Shown here: piece by piece, positions 1 through 5,098 of the stretch
Layout of the letters: each line of letters starts with the position of its first letter
How positions within the stretch are numbered: the first letter of the stretch is position 1
Origin: an uncultured Clostridia bacterium
GTDB taxonomy: Bacteria > Bacillota > Clostridia > Christensenellales > CAG-138
Direction of reading: 5' to 3'
Assembly (NCBI GenBank): GCA_937915925.1
Contig: CALGGM010000216.1
Location: 1-5,152 of the forward strand
DNA length: 5,152 nucleotides
Notes under the pieces: generated by a model
Told to the model about the DNA's origin: nothing
Seen by the model: only the letters and a program-made list of their open reading frames with translations
The model's database searches: none
Program-made: the position numbers and the translations under genes

Positions 1-16
1 TTCATTTGAATCATCT

Positions 17-47
17 CGCCGCAAATGGTCTGACCCCTTTTGCGACA
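17..47 (-). repeat. Second stem-loop downstream of hup
   Basis: In minus-strand RNA TGTCGCAAA (47-39) pairs with TTTGCGGCG (25-17) over nine bases, seven Watson-Crick and two G-U. The 13-base loop contains the near-palindrome GGTCAGACC. It lies six bases beyond the 53-76 stem-loop, making a tandem pair of hairpins behind hup. No U-tract follows. It may be part of an intergenic repeat or an RNA element in the hup to yabO interval; I see no coding sequence here. Confidence 0.4.
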
Positions 48-52
48 GCCTG

Positions 53-76
53 ACAGGACCGCAGAAGCGATCCTGT
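53..76 (-). terminator. Stem-loop after hup, possible 3' end or terminator
   Basis: The minus-strand RNA can form a continuous 10-bp stem, ACAGGATCGC against GCGGTCCTGT, closed by the four-base loop TTCT. One of the ten pairs is G-U. It begins 18 bases beyond the hup stop codon, where a terminator would be expected. There is no U-tract after it on the minus strand; the bases continue CAGGCTG. A T-rich run (TTCTTTG) lies on the other side, so on the plus strand the element looks more like an intrinsic terminator, but there the stem has an A-C mismatch. It may be an mRNA 3' stabiliser, a processing site or a weak terminator. Confidence 0.4.
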
Positions 77-94
77 TCTTTGTATCAATATCGA

Positions 95-367
95 TTAGTT
101 GAGAGCGTCCTTGAGCGCCTTGCCTGCCTTGAAGGATGCTGCCTTGCTCGCCGGGATCTCGATCTCGGAACCGGTTGCCGGGTTGTGGCCCTTGCGTGCC
201 GGGCGGGTCTTCGCTTCAAAGGAACCGAAGCCGACGACGGAAACCTTTTCGTCCGCCTTGAGCGCTTCGACGATGGTGTTGACAACCGCGTTGACGGCCT
301 TCTCTGCGTCCTTCTTGGACAGCTCGCTCTTCTCTGCAACTGCTGCGATGAGTTCAGTCTTGTTCAT
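95..367 (-). CDS. hup: Histone-like DNA-binding protein HU
   Basis: HU forms dimers that bind and bend DNA with little sequence preference and compact the nucleoid. The 90-residue product has the usual HU length. It starts MNKTELI, carries the family signature GFGSF followed by RPARKGHNPATG (residues 46-66), and has the arm-tip proline, P63, that intercalates into DNA. The helical N-terminal half (about 3-38) is the dimer core and the rest is the beta-saddle and arms. I chose the ATG at 367 because GGAGG sits 7 bases upstream and the protein then begins exactly as HU does; a longer in-frame TTG start at 394 would add nine residues that overlap this ribosome site. It follows mazG by about 105 bases and has its own promoter, so it is probably made at high level independently. 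HU next to a YabN/MazG gene is a common Clostridia arrangement. Identification is very secure. Confidence 0.97.
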   Translation of the reverse strand: MNKTELIAAVAEKSELSKKDAEKAVNAVVNTIVEALKADEKVSVVGFGSFEAKTRPARKGHNPATGSEIEIPASKAASFKAGKALKDALN

Positions 368-374
368 TGTTATT

Positions 375-379
375 CCTCC
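375..379 (-). promoter_or_regulatory. Ribosome binding site of hup
   Basis: On the minus strand GGAGG is followed by seven bases (AATAACA) and the ATG at 367. This strong site decides the start of hup in favour of MNKTELI over the upstream in-frame TTG at 394. Confidence 0.9.
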
Positions 380-401
380 ATAAATGAATTTCAAAAGTTA
401 T

Positions 402-422
402 GTGCTCCCGTAACGTGAGCAC
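402..422 (-). promoter_or_regulatory. Inverted repeat at the predicted hup transcription start
   Basis: Minus-strand arms GTGCTC and GAGCAC are perfectly complementary and are separated by nine bases (ACGTTACGG), which themselves contain CG/CG symmetry. Six bases after the -10 hexamer lies G422, the first base of the left arm, so the predicted hup mRNA begins with this hairpin. It could act as a 5'-terminal stabilising stem-loop or, as DNA, as an operator covering the start site. The sequence cannot separate these two. The pairing is seen directly and the function is inferred. Confidence 0.55.
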
Positions 423-427
423 TGCCT

Positions 428-456
428 ATTTTACCAATCAATTTCGCGTTCGTCAA
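428..456 (-). promoter_or_regulatory. Sigma-A promoter of hup (extended -10)
   Basis: The minus strand shows TTGACG (456-451), a 17-base spacer, then TAAAAT (433-428). The bases just before the -10 are TGG, giving an extended -10 of TGn form. Five of six positions match the consensus in each box, with the ideal spacing. Transcription should start near 421-423, leaving a leader of about 55 bases before the ATG. The promoter begins 17 bases past the stop codon of mazG, so hup can be transcribed apart from the upstream genes. Confidence 0.8.
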
Positions 457-472
457 GCCCTAAAATGCCGAT

Positions 473-1894
473 TCACTCGGAAAAACGGGATTTTTTTGCC
501 TTTTCCCAATACACATCCTGTTCCGCAAGGGTTATGTCCTTCAGCGCGTGTCCGTCCGCCGCCGCGAGCTCCTCCATTTTCCCGAACCGCGCGATAAACT
601 TATCGGTCGCATCGTGCAGCATCTGCTCGCAGTCGAGCCCCAGAAGACGGATCACGTTGACCGCCGCAAACAGCAGATCCCCCGCCTCCTCGGAAACGTC
701 GCCGTTTCCCTGCATCGCCGCTTTCAGCTCGTCCAGCTCCTCGTACACCTTCGGCATGGCTTCGTTTGCGTCGTTCCAGTCGAACCCAACCTTCCTTGCG
801 CGCTTTTGTACCTTGCCCGCGCGCATCAGCGCGGGGAAGCGTTTCGGCACGGCGCAGAGCACTTCCTTCTGCGTCTTCTGGTTCTTTTCCTTCTGCTTGA
901 GCTCGTCCCAGCGTTTCAGAACGTCCGCGCTCGATTCCGCCTTCTCCGTGCCGAACACGTGCGGATGGCGGTAGATCATCTTTTTCACGATGCCGTCCGC
1001 GACGTCGGTCTCGTTGAACCGTCCCTGCTCGTCCGCGATCACTGAATGGAACACGACATCCATCAGTACGTCTCCGAGCTCCTCAACGATGTGCGCGTCG
1101 TCCTGCTCGTCGATCGCGTCGTTCAGCTCGTAGCACTCCTCGATGAGATCGCCCTTTAAGCTCTCGTGCGTCTGCTCGCGATCCCACGGGCACCCGCCCG
1201 GCGCTCGGAGCCGCTGCATGACCGCGACAAGGTCATAGTAGCCGTAGCGCGTGCGCTGTTCAAACGTCGCCGCGGGAACATACAGCACCGAGCCCGCAAA
1301 CAGCGTGCGCCTGCGGTCGAGCTCCGTAAGCGGAAACGTGCGGTACGCGTAATGCCCGTCCGGCTGCATCGTCGCAAGCGTCACCGCATGCTCCTCCGGA
1401 TAGATCTCCGAAAGCAGCAGCTTCACCTCGCCCGCAATGATCGGCGTATCGAGCTCCTGCACGCACAGCGCGACGTTCGGATCGAGGCGTTTCGGAAGCG
1501 TTCTTGCCGTGAACACCTGCGCGTCCTGCACCTTCGGGAACGCCGCCTTCGCGTAGGATACGCCGGACAGCACGTCGACGCGAAAGCCCCTGCGCTTTGC
1601 CGCCTTCTCGATCGCGGAAAGCTGTGAAAAGCACCCGTCCCCCATGACGGCGTATACGCAATCGCCGCCCGAAGTGAGCCGGTCCGCGATTGCGTCGTTC
1701 AGCGCGTCGAAATCCTCAGCGCTCTCGTAGAGATCGTCCATCGACGTGAACGCAAGACCCGCGTCAAGCACGGGCTTTGCGGAGGGGTGCTCCTTCGTTT
1801 GCAGATACAAAAGAGGCGCGGTATGTACTTTGTCCCACGCGGCGCGCGTCAGCGTCTGCGGGGTAGAAAGCGGCGCAATCGTTACAGTCTTCAT
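473..1894 (-). CDS. mazG: YabN-type protein: degenerate tetrapyrrole-methylase domain fused to two MazG pyrophosphohydrolase domains
   Basis: MazG hydrolyses nucleoside triphosphates to monophosphates and pyrophosphate in the cytoplasm and is thought to clear aberrant nucleotides. This 473-residue protein is close to the 489 of B. subtilis YabN. Residues about 1-205 align by eye with the SAM-dependent tetrapyrrole methylase fold (for example EHPSAKPVLDAG and MDDLYESAEDFD). The first MazG domain (about 218-316) has GGCPWDREQTHESL (233-246), the metal-binding pattern EExxE (E252, E253, E256) and EELGD (271-275), then RHPHVFG (309-315). The second (about 350-465) has YEELDEL with E385, E386 and E389, and EEAGD (402-406). 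The start at 1894 has AAGGAG five bases upstream; it follows the flippase stop by one base. Oddity: the methylase domain lacks its usual glycine-rich GLGPG start (IAPLSTPQ instead) and reads VMGDG and LSGVS where VPGHP and LPGVS are usual, so methyl-donor binding looks lost. MazG assignment is secure. Confidence 0.95.
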   Translation of the reverse strand: MKTVTIAPLSTPQTLTRAAWDKVHTAPLLYLQTKEHPSAKPVLDAGLAFTSMDDLYESAEDFDALNDAIADRLTSGGDCVYAVMGDGCFSQLSAIEKAAKRRGFRVDVLSGVSYAKAAFPKVQDAQVFTARTLPKRLDPNVALCVQELDTPIIAGEVKLLLSEIYPEEHAVTLATMQPDGHYAYRTFPLTELDRRRTLFAGSVLYVPAATFEQRTRYGYYDLVAVMQRLRAPGGCPWDREQTHESLKGDLIEECYELNDAIDEQDDAHIVEELGDVLMDVVFHSVIADEQGRFNETDVADGIVKKMIYRHPHVFGTEKAESSADVLKRWDELKQKEKNQKTQKEVLCAVPKRFPALMRAGKVQKRARKVGFDWNDANEAMPKVYEELDELKAAMQGNGDVSEEAGDLLFAAVNVIRLLGLDCEQMLHDATDKFIARFGKMEELAAADGHALKDITLAEQDVYWEKAKKSRFSE

Positions 1895-1895
1895 A

Positions 1896-3527
1896 TTATC
1901 TCCTTGCAAAGCGGGCAAGCTTTCTGCCGCCCGGAATATAGGTCAGCTCTTCCTTTGTAAACATACCGAACAGCACGGTAAACAGCGCGTACACGACCAC
2001 CGCGATCGCGATCGCAAGCACGGTTGCTATGGACGTCATCAGCGTGCTGCCGTTAAACAGCGACAGCCCGGAAAGCAGATGATGCACGCCCCATGCCGCG
2101 CCGCCCATCAGCGCGGACGCAAGCGCAGGTTTCAGGAACGTATCGATCAGGTTGACCTTCGCCTTGGTCACGCGAAGCAGCGCGACGGTATCGAGGACGC
2201 CCGCGACGCCGTAGCACGCGAGGTTCGAGAACACCGCGCCGAGGATATTGATGTGCGCCATCGGGATGAAGATGAAGTTCACAGCGATCTTCAAAAGCCC
2301 GCCGATCAGCAAAAACCACATCGGGAGCCGATGCTTGCCGACGCCCTGCAGCGCGCCGGTTGCGGTCTGCACGAGTGAGATGAACACGACGGTAAACGCC
2401 GCGATATGCATCAGCGGCACGGCGATGTCGTACGCGTCGGGCGTGATGCGCGAATACAGCAGCTTGATGATCGGACCCGCGAGCACGGAAAGCCCGACCG
2501 CGCACGGAAGCCCGATCGCCATGGCGATCTTGAGGCTCAGAAGTGACAGGCGTTTCACGCCGGCATGGTCGTCACGCACGCGCGAAGCGGAGATGGCGGG
2601 CACGATCGACATGGCGATGCCGACGGTCAGCGTCGCGGGAAGATTGATGATGGAGCGCACGTACAGGCAAAGCGAGGTGTATCTGAGCTCCGCCTCGGCA
2701 GTGGTAAAGCCTGCGCCCTCTAAGAGGCGTTTGATCATGACGGAGTCGAGGAAGTTTGCGATCGGCAGGATCGACGCGCCGAGCGTGATGGGGATCGCGA
2801 TCGCGAGCATCGGACCGAACACGCGCTCGTGCGGATTGGGGTCTTCGATCAGCGCCGGGTACTGTCCGCGCGTGCGGGCATAGAAGATCATCATGACGAC
2901 GAGCGCAAGGATCTCGGACGCGGTGACGCCGAGCAGCAGTCCCGCAGCGCCTGCCGCGTATTGGAGCTCGGTCCCCGCGTAGCGCTTCGTCAGAAGATAG
3001 GCAAAGAACAGTCCGAAGGCGAGCTTAAACACCTGCTGCGCAAGCTGGGAAACGCTCGTCCCCGTCATGCGCTGCAAGCCCTGCAGATACCCGCGGTACG
3101 CGCACATCAGCGATACAAACAAAAGCGCGGGCGCAAGCGCCATCATCGAATACTTCGCGCCCTCGCCGCCGTTCAATACGGTCGTTCCGAGCCATTCCGC
3201 GCCGAAAAACATCAGCGCCGACGTGACTGCGCCGATCAGGAACAGCAGCAGAAGCGAGCGGCGGAACACGCGCCTTGCGCCGTCGTGGTTGCCGACCGCC
3301 GCGCGCTCCGCGACCATGCGCGAGATCGCGGTGGGAATGCCGGAGCTCGAAATGATGAGCAGCCATGAATATGTGGGATAGACGAGCTCATAAAAGAACA
3401 TGCCCTGCTCGCCGACGATGCGCACCGCATAGATGCGGAAGAACACGCCGATGAGCTTGCAGATCAGCCCTGCCGCCGCAAGGATCGCGGCGCCCTTGAC
3501 GAATGTGGTTTTCTTTGTGGATTCCAT
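1896..3527 (-). CDS. MurJ/SpoVB-family polysaccharide or lipid II flippase
   Basis: Membrane transporter of the MOP superfamily (polysaccharide synthesis/MurJ/SpoVB branch), expected to flip undecaprenyl-linked wall precursors such as lipid II outwards. The 543 residues match the family length (B. subtilis SpoVB 518, YtgP/MurJ 544). About 14 hydrophobic segments can be seen, roughly at 12-30, 42-62, 90-110, 125-144, 163-182, 188-215, 237-258, 285-309, 330-352, 368-391, 402-421, 427-450, 464-483 and 497-521. Family-like stretches are FFRIYAVRIVG with arginines R31 and R36, RGYLQGLQRM (145-154), NFLDSVMIKRLL (258-269) and GALQGVGKHRLP (391-402). Its position directly ahead of a YabN gene corresponds to B. 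subtilis yabM, the SpoVB-like neighbour, so a sporulation or general wall role are both possible. The start at 3527 is the first ATG after a strong promoter and has no ribosome site (see the promoter entry). Family secure; exact subfamily uncertain, so no symbol is given. Confidence 0.93.
   Translation of the reverse strand: MESTKKTTFVKGAAILAAAGLICKLIGVFFRIYAVRIVGEQGMFFYELVYPTYSWLLIISSSGIPTAISRMVAERAAVGNHDGARRVFRRSLLLLFLIGAVTSALMFFGAEWLGTTVLNGGEGAKYSMMALAPALLFVSLMCAYRGYLQGLQRMTGTSVSQLAQQVFKLAFGLFFAYLLTKRYAGTELQYAAGAAGLLLGVTASEILALVVMMIFYARTRGQYPALIEDPNPHERVFGPMLAIAIPITLGASILPIANFLDSVMIKRLLEGAGFTTAEAELRYTSLCLYVRSIINLPATLTVGIAMSIVPAISASRVRDDHAGVKRLSLLSLKIAMAIGLPCAVGLSVLAGPIIKLLYSRITPDAYDIAVPLMHIAAFTVVFISLVQTATGALQGVGKHRLPMWFLLIGGLLKIAVNFIFIPMAHINILGAVFSNLACYGVAGVLDTVALLRVTKAKVNLIDTFLKPALASALMGGAAWGVHHLLSGLSLFNGSTLMTSIATVLAIAIAVVVYALFTVLFGMFTKEELTYIPGGRKLARFARR
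1900..1905 (-). promoter_or_regulatory. mazG ribosome binding site inside the end of the flippase gene
   Basis: AAGGAG lies five bases before the mazG ATG and is formed by the last codons of the upstream gene (GCA AGG AGA TAA), whose stop is separated from the ATG by a single T. Ribosomes finishing the flippase would stand on the mazG start, so the two genes are probably one transcript with coupled translation. Confidence 0.85.
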
Positions 3528-3533
3528 GGAAAC

Positions 3534-3562
3534 AGTATAACAGATTTGCATACCGTTTTCAA
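3534..3562 (-). promoter_or_regulatory. Sigma-A promoter of the flippase-mazG unit, predicted to give a leaderless mRNA
   Basis: The minus strand has TTGAAA (3562-3557), a 17-base spacer and TATACT (3539-3534), preceded by TGT, an extended -10. Each box matches the consensus at five of six positions. Only six bases (GTTTCC) separate the -10 from the ATG at 3527, so the usual start point falls on the A of the start codon. No purine-rich ribosome site lies before the ATG. The -35 box contains the TGA stop of the carboxypeptidase gene. Promoter confidence is high; the leaderless reading is inference. Confidence 0.8.
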
Positions 3563-4839
3563 GTGTCACGAAGCCCGGTCAGCGCCGCGACAAAGATCCC
3601 CTCGTTTTCGGCATAGAGCGTAGGAAGACGATCGATCGGAAGCGGGTTCTCTCCCCTGCCTGCCTCGACGGTAAACGCGTTCACGGAAAGGGCTTCGATC
3701 ATCCAATCCTTGTAGCCCGCAAAGCTGCTGTTATAGGGAACCTCCGCGACGCGATAGCCGGACGCCGCGGAGAACGTCCGCGCAAGTGCCAGCGAGCCCA
3801 TCGGCGCGTTGCCCTGATATTCCCAGTAGATCTCGCCACCTTGCGTGTGGTAGGCGATCGCGCGGTCGTACCGTTCTTTGAGGCTCAGCTCGTACATGGC
3901 GCGATCCTCCGGCGCTTCCAAGGGACGCGTGCCGACGTAATCGCGCGGACCGGGACGCGTGAAGCCCGCGGCAAACTTGATCGCCCGGGCGTTCTCCCAC
4001 CCCGCGGGATAGCCGAGGTTCAGATCGACGCCGAGGATGTTCGCCTTCCACCCGGACGGAAACGGGATCGCGGGATAGAACGCGGACAGCGCCCTTGCGC
4101 TTTCCAAGTAGCTGTCGCCCTGCGGGAATGCGCCGTTTACGAGGTCGACGCCGTCGGGATTCACCAGCGGTACGAGTGTGAGCGTCGAGGATTCGTATAG
4201 GGTACGCGCCGAAACGCCGCCGAGGCGTTCGTTCGCGGCGAACGCCTTTGCGTAACGCTCCAAAAACTGCAGGGTCAGCGGCGTCGTGATCCACTCGTTC
4301 GCGTGATGCGCCGCGTTAATACCGACGCGCAGCGGACCCGCGCCGATGCGGATGGCCTCGATGCGGCGGCCGGTAACGCTTGACCCGACCGTATACTTTG
4401 CCAAAAACGGATAGCGCAGCACGAGACCTTCGAGGCAGCAGGCGACAAGGAACGCGGAATACGGGACGTCGGTGAACACGACGTCGAAGCCGAGCGGAAC
4501 CGTGACCGTCTCCCCCGCCGTCCACGCCGCGGTCGGGTTTGCCGTGCGGATCGAACGCGCGTCGGTCGAAAACCGCGCGGCAAGGGCTTCGACCGTTTCG
4601 CCGTCCTTCAACACCGCAAAAGCCGAGCCGCACAGGTACGGATAGAGCGCCGCCCACGTGAGCCTGCCCGCAATACCGTCCGCGGCTATCCCGACCCGAT
4701 CCTGAAACCGGACGAGCGCCGACGCGGTGCGCTTGCCGAAAATGCCGTCGACGTTTCCGGGTTCCTCCCCCGCGCGCAAAAGCGCTGTTTGCAGATACGA
4801 CACGAACAGTCCCTCATCATGATACCGCAGCGTTTGCAT
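3559..4839 (-). CDS. M14 zinc carboxypeptidase with peptidoglycan-binding and LysM domains (gamma-D-glutamyl-diamino acid endopeptidase type)
   Basis: The 426-residue protein most resembles the endopeptidase I/YqgT group, which cuts the gamma-D-Glu to diaminopimelate bond of wall peptides. Residues about 1-66 form a PG_binding_1 domain (YLQTALLRAG, then VDGIFGKRT and VRFQ, then ADGIAG). Residues about 70-117 form a LysM domain (FAVLKDGETVEALAARF, ending TVTVPLG). The M14 catalytic domain runs from about 125 to 420. Its zinc ligands are H179 and E182 in AAHHANEW and H331 in AIAYHTQGG. The catalytic base is E392 in FTVEAGRGENPLP. NPDG (227-230) and GVDLNLGYPAGW (270-281) are the subgroup's substrate-pocket motifs. 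All key residues are present. No signal peptide is visible, as in the spore-associated endopeptidase I, so it probably acts inside the mother cell or on wall fragments. I chose the ATG at 4839, six bases after GGAGGG; the ATG at 4845 touches that site. No terminator separates it from the flippase promoter. Confidence 0.93.
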   Translation of the reverse strand: MQTLRYHDEGLFVSYLQTALLRAGEEPGNVDGIFGKRTASALVRFQDRVGIAADGIAGRLTWAALYPYLCGSAFAVLKDGETVEALAARFSTDARSIRTANPTAAWTAGETVTVPLGFDVVFTDVPYSAFLVACCLEGLVLRYPFLAKYTVGSSVTGRRIEAIRIGAGPLRVGINAAHHANEWITTPLTLQFLERYAKAFAANERLGGVSARTLYESSTLTLVPLVNPDGVDLVNGAFPQGDSYLESARALSAFYPAIPFPSGWKANILGVDLNLGYPAGWENARAIKFAAGFTRPGPRDYVGTRPLEAPEDRAMYELSLKERYDRAIAYHTQGGEIYWEYQGNAPMGSLALARTFSAASGYRVAEVPYNSSFAGYKDWMIEALSVNAFTVEAGRGENPLPIDRLPTLYAENEGIFVAALTGLRDT

Positions 4840-4845
4840 ATCCAT

Positions 4846-4851
4846 CCCTCC
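4846..4851 (-). promoter_or_regulatory. Ribosome binding site of the carboxypeptidase gene
   Basis: GGAGGG on the minus strand is followed immediately by ATGGAT and then the ATG at 4839. The six-base spacing favours the second ATG (protein starting MQTLRY) over the first at 4845, which has no spacing at all. Confidence 0.8.
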
Positions 4852-4860
4852 GTTCCCAAC

Positions 4861-4888
4861 AGGATATGCGCGCGATCGGGAAATAGGA
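4861..4888 (-). promoter_or_regulatory. Candidate sporulation-type (SigE-like) promoter of the carboxypeptidase gene
   Basis: The minus strand reads CATATCCT at 4868-4861, fitting the CATAnnnT -10 shape of mother-cell sigma factors. TCCTATT (4888-4882) lies 13 bases upstream and matches six of seven positions of the SigE -35 (KMATATT), though the gap is one or two bases shorter than usual. A start near 4854 would leave a leader of about 15 bases, enough for the GGAGGG. A weak sigma-A reading (TTGTCC, 17 bases, CATATC) is also possible. The sporulation reading is supported by the type of enzyme. Confidence 0.3.
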
Positions 4889-4909
4889 CAAAAAGGGCTT
4901 GTTCCCCAC

Positions 4910-4935
4910 CGTAGGTGCGAATCGCATCCGCCCGT
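4910..4935. repeat. GTAGG-to-CCCGT palindromic repeat, copy A
   Basis: The plus strand begins CGTAGGTGCGAAT and ends CGCATCCGCCCGT. TGCG and CGCA pair around AAT, with GG/CC outside a bulged T. It shares its outer bases and spacing with copy B 110 bases to the right while the middle differs. I recall similar units between genes in many gut Clostridia; no search was possible. Confidence 0.5.
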
Positions 4936-4959
4936 TGTGATGATGATATGTGGGAAAGC

Positions 4960-4992
4960 AGATCCTTCGTCGCTCCGCTCCTCAGGATGACA
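4960..4992. repeat. Interspersed repeat of the CTCAGGATGACA type
   Basis: The plus strand runs from AGATCCTTCGTCGCTCCG to CTCCTCAGGATGACA, with ATCCT and AGGAT as terminal inverted arms. This matches from memory a very common intergenic repeat of uncultured bacteria, often mistranslated in gene predictions as a peptide like HPEERSDEGS. That exact peptide appears here in the minus-strand frame, which argues that this stretch is not coding. Confidence 0.6.
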
Positions 4993-5012
4993 CATGTTTC
5001 GTTCGCCGCGTG

Positions 5013-5034
5013 CCCTTGCACAGGGGAGCCAAGG
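5013..5034. repeat. Interspersed repeat unit containing CTTGCACAGGGGAGCC
   Basis: Two mutually exclusive hairpins are possible: CCCT with AGGG around TGCAC, and CCTTG with CAAGG across the whole unit. The unit resembles one half of a repeat I remember from gut Firmicutes in which CCCCTCAGTCACC is followed by a short hairpin and then GCTCCCCTTGCACAGGGGAGCC. Only this half is present here; a CCCCTCAGTCACC half occurs about 65 bases further right. Confidence 0.5.
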
Positions 5035-5048
5035 TAGTAAAAACGGAT

Positions 5049-5076
5049 CGTAGGGACGGCGACCTCGGCGTCCCGT
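5049..5076. repeat. GTAGG-to-CCCGT palindromic repeat, copy B
   Basis: The plus strand reads CGTAGGGACGGCGA then CCTCGGCGTCCCGT. GGGACG pairs perfectly with CGTCCC over a 10-base centre. It shares its ends with copy A (CGTAGG at the left, CCCGT at the right) and sits between the two repeat halves at 5013-5034 and 5099-5121. Confidence 0.5.
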
Positions 5077-5098
5077 CAAAAGGCATGCGGTTCAGATG

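Noticed and set aside
1..14. Start of a downstream minus-strand gene (ATG at 14 or 5, for example yabO)
   Set aside because: Fewer than five codons are visible and there is no convincing ribosome site, so nothing can be supported, although the gene order predicts yabO to the left.
468..480. Small hairpin CCGA/TCGG over the mazG stop, followed by CATTTTAG, as a terminator
   Set aside because: The stem is only four base pairs and the T-run is short and interrupted; too weak to call. Read-through from mazG into hup remains possible.
1995..2020. Repeated GCGATCGC palindromes inside the flippase gene, possible HIP1-like or methylation sites
   Set aside because: They are explained by alternating Ala-Ile codons (GCG ATC) in a membrane segment of a GC-rich gene.
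3528..3569. Upstream start for the flippase at 3569 (GTG) or 3551 (ATG)
   Set aside because: Neither has a ribosome site, both lie within the promoter, and homologous proteins begin near the MESTKK segment before the first membrane helix.
465..4200. Long open frames on the plus strand opposite the MazG, flippase and carboxypeptidase genes
   Set aside because: These are antisense shadows typical of GC-rich genes, rich in Arg, Ala, Ser and His, with no domain, ribosome site or sensible start.
4686..5021. Minus-strand open frame of 111 codons over the start of the carboxypeptidase
   Set aside because: It overlaps the real gene in another frame and its first half is the repeat region; no recognisable domain.
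4845..5079. N-terminal extension of about 80 residues on the carboxypeptidase (open frame to 5079)
   Set aside because: It runs through interspersed repeats (peptide HPEERSDEGS is a known artefact), has no ribosome site at its start, and a good GGAGGG lies just before the internal ATG at 4839.
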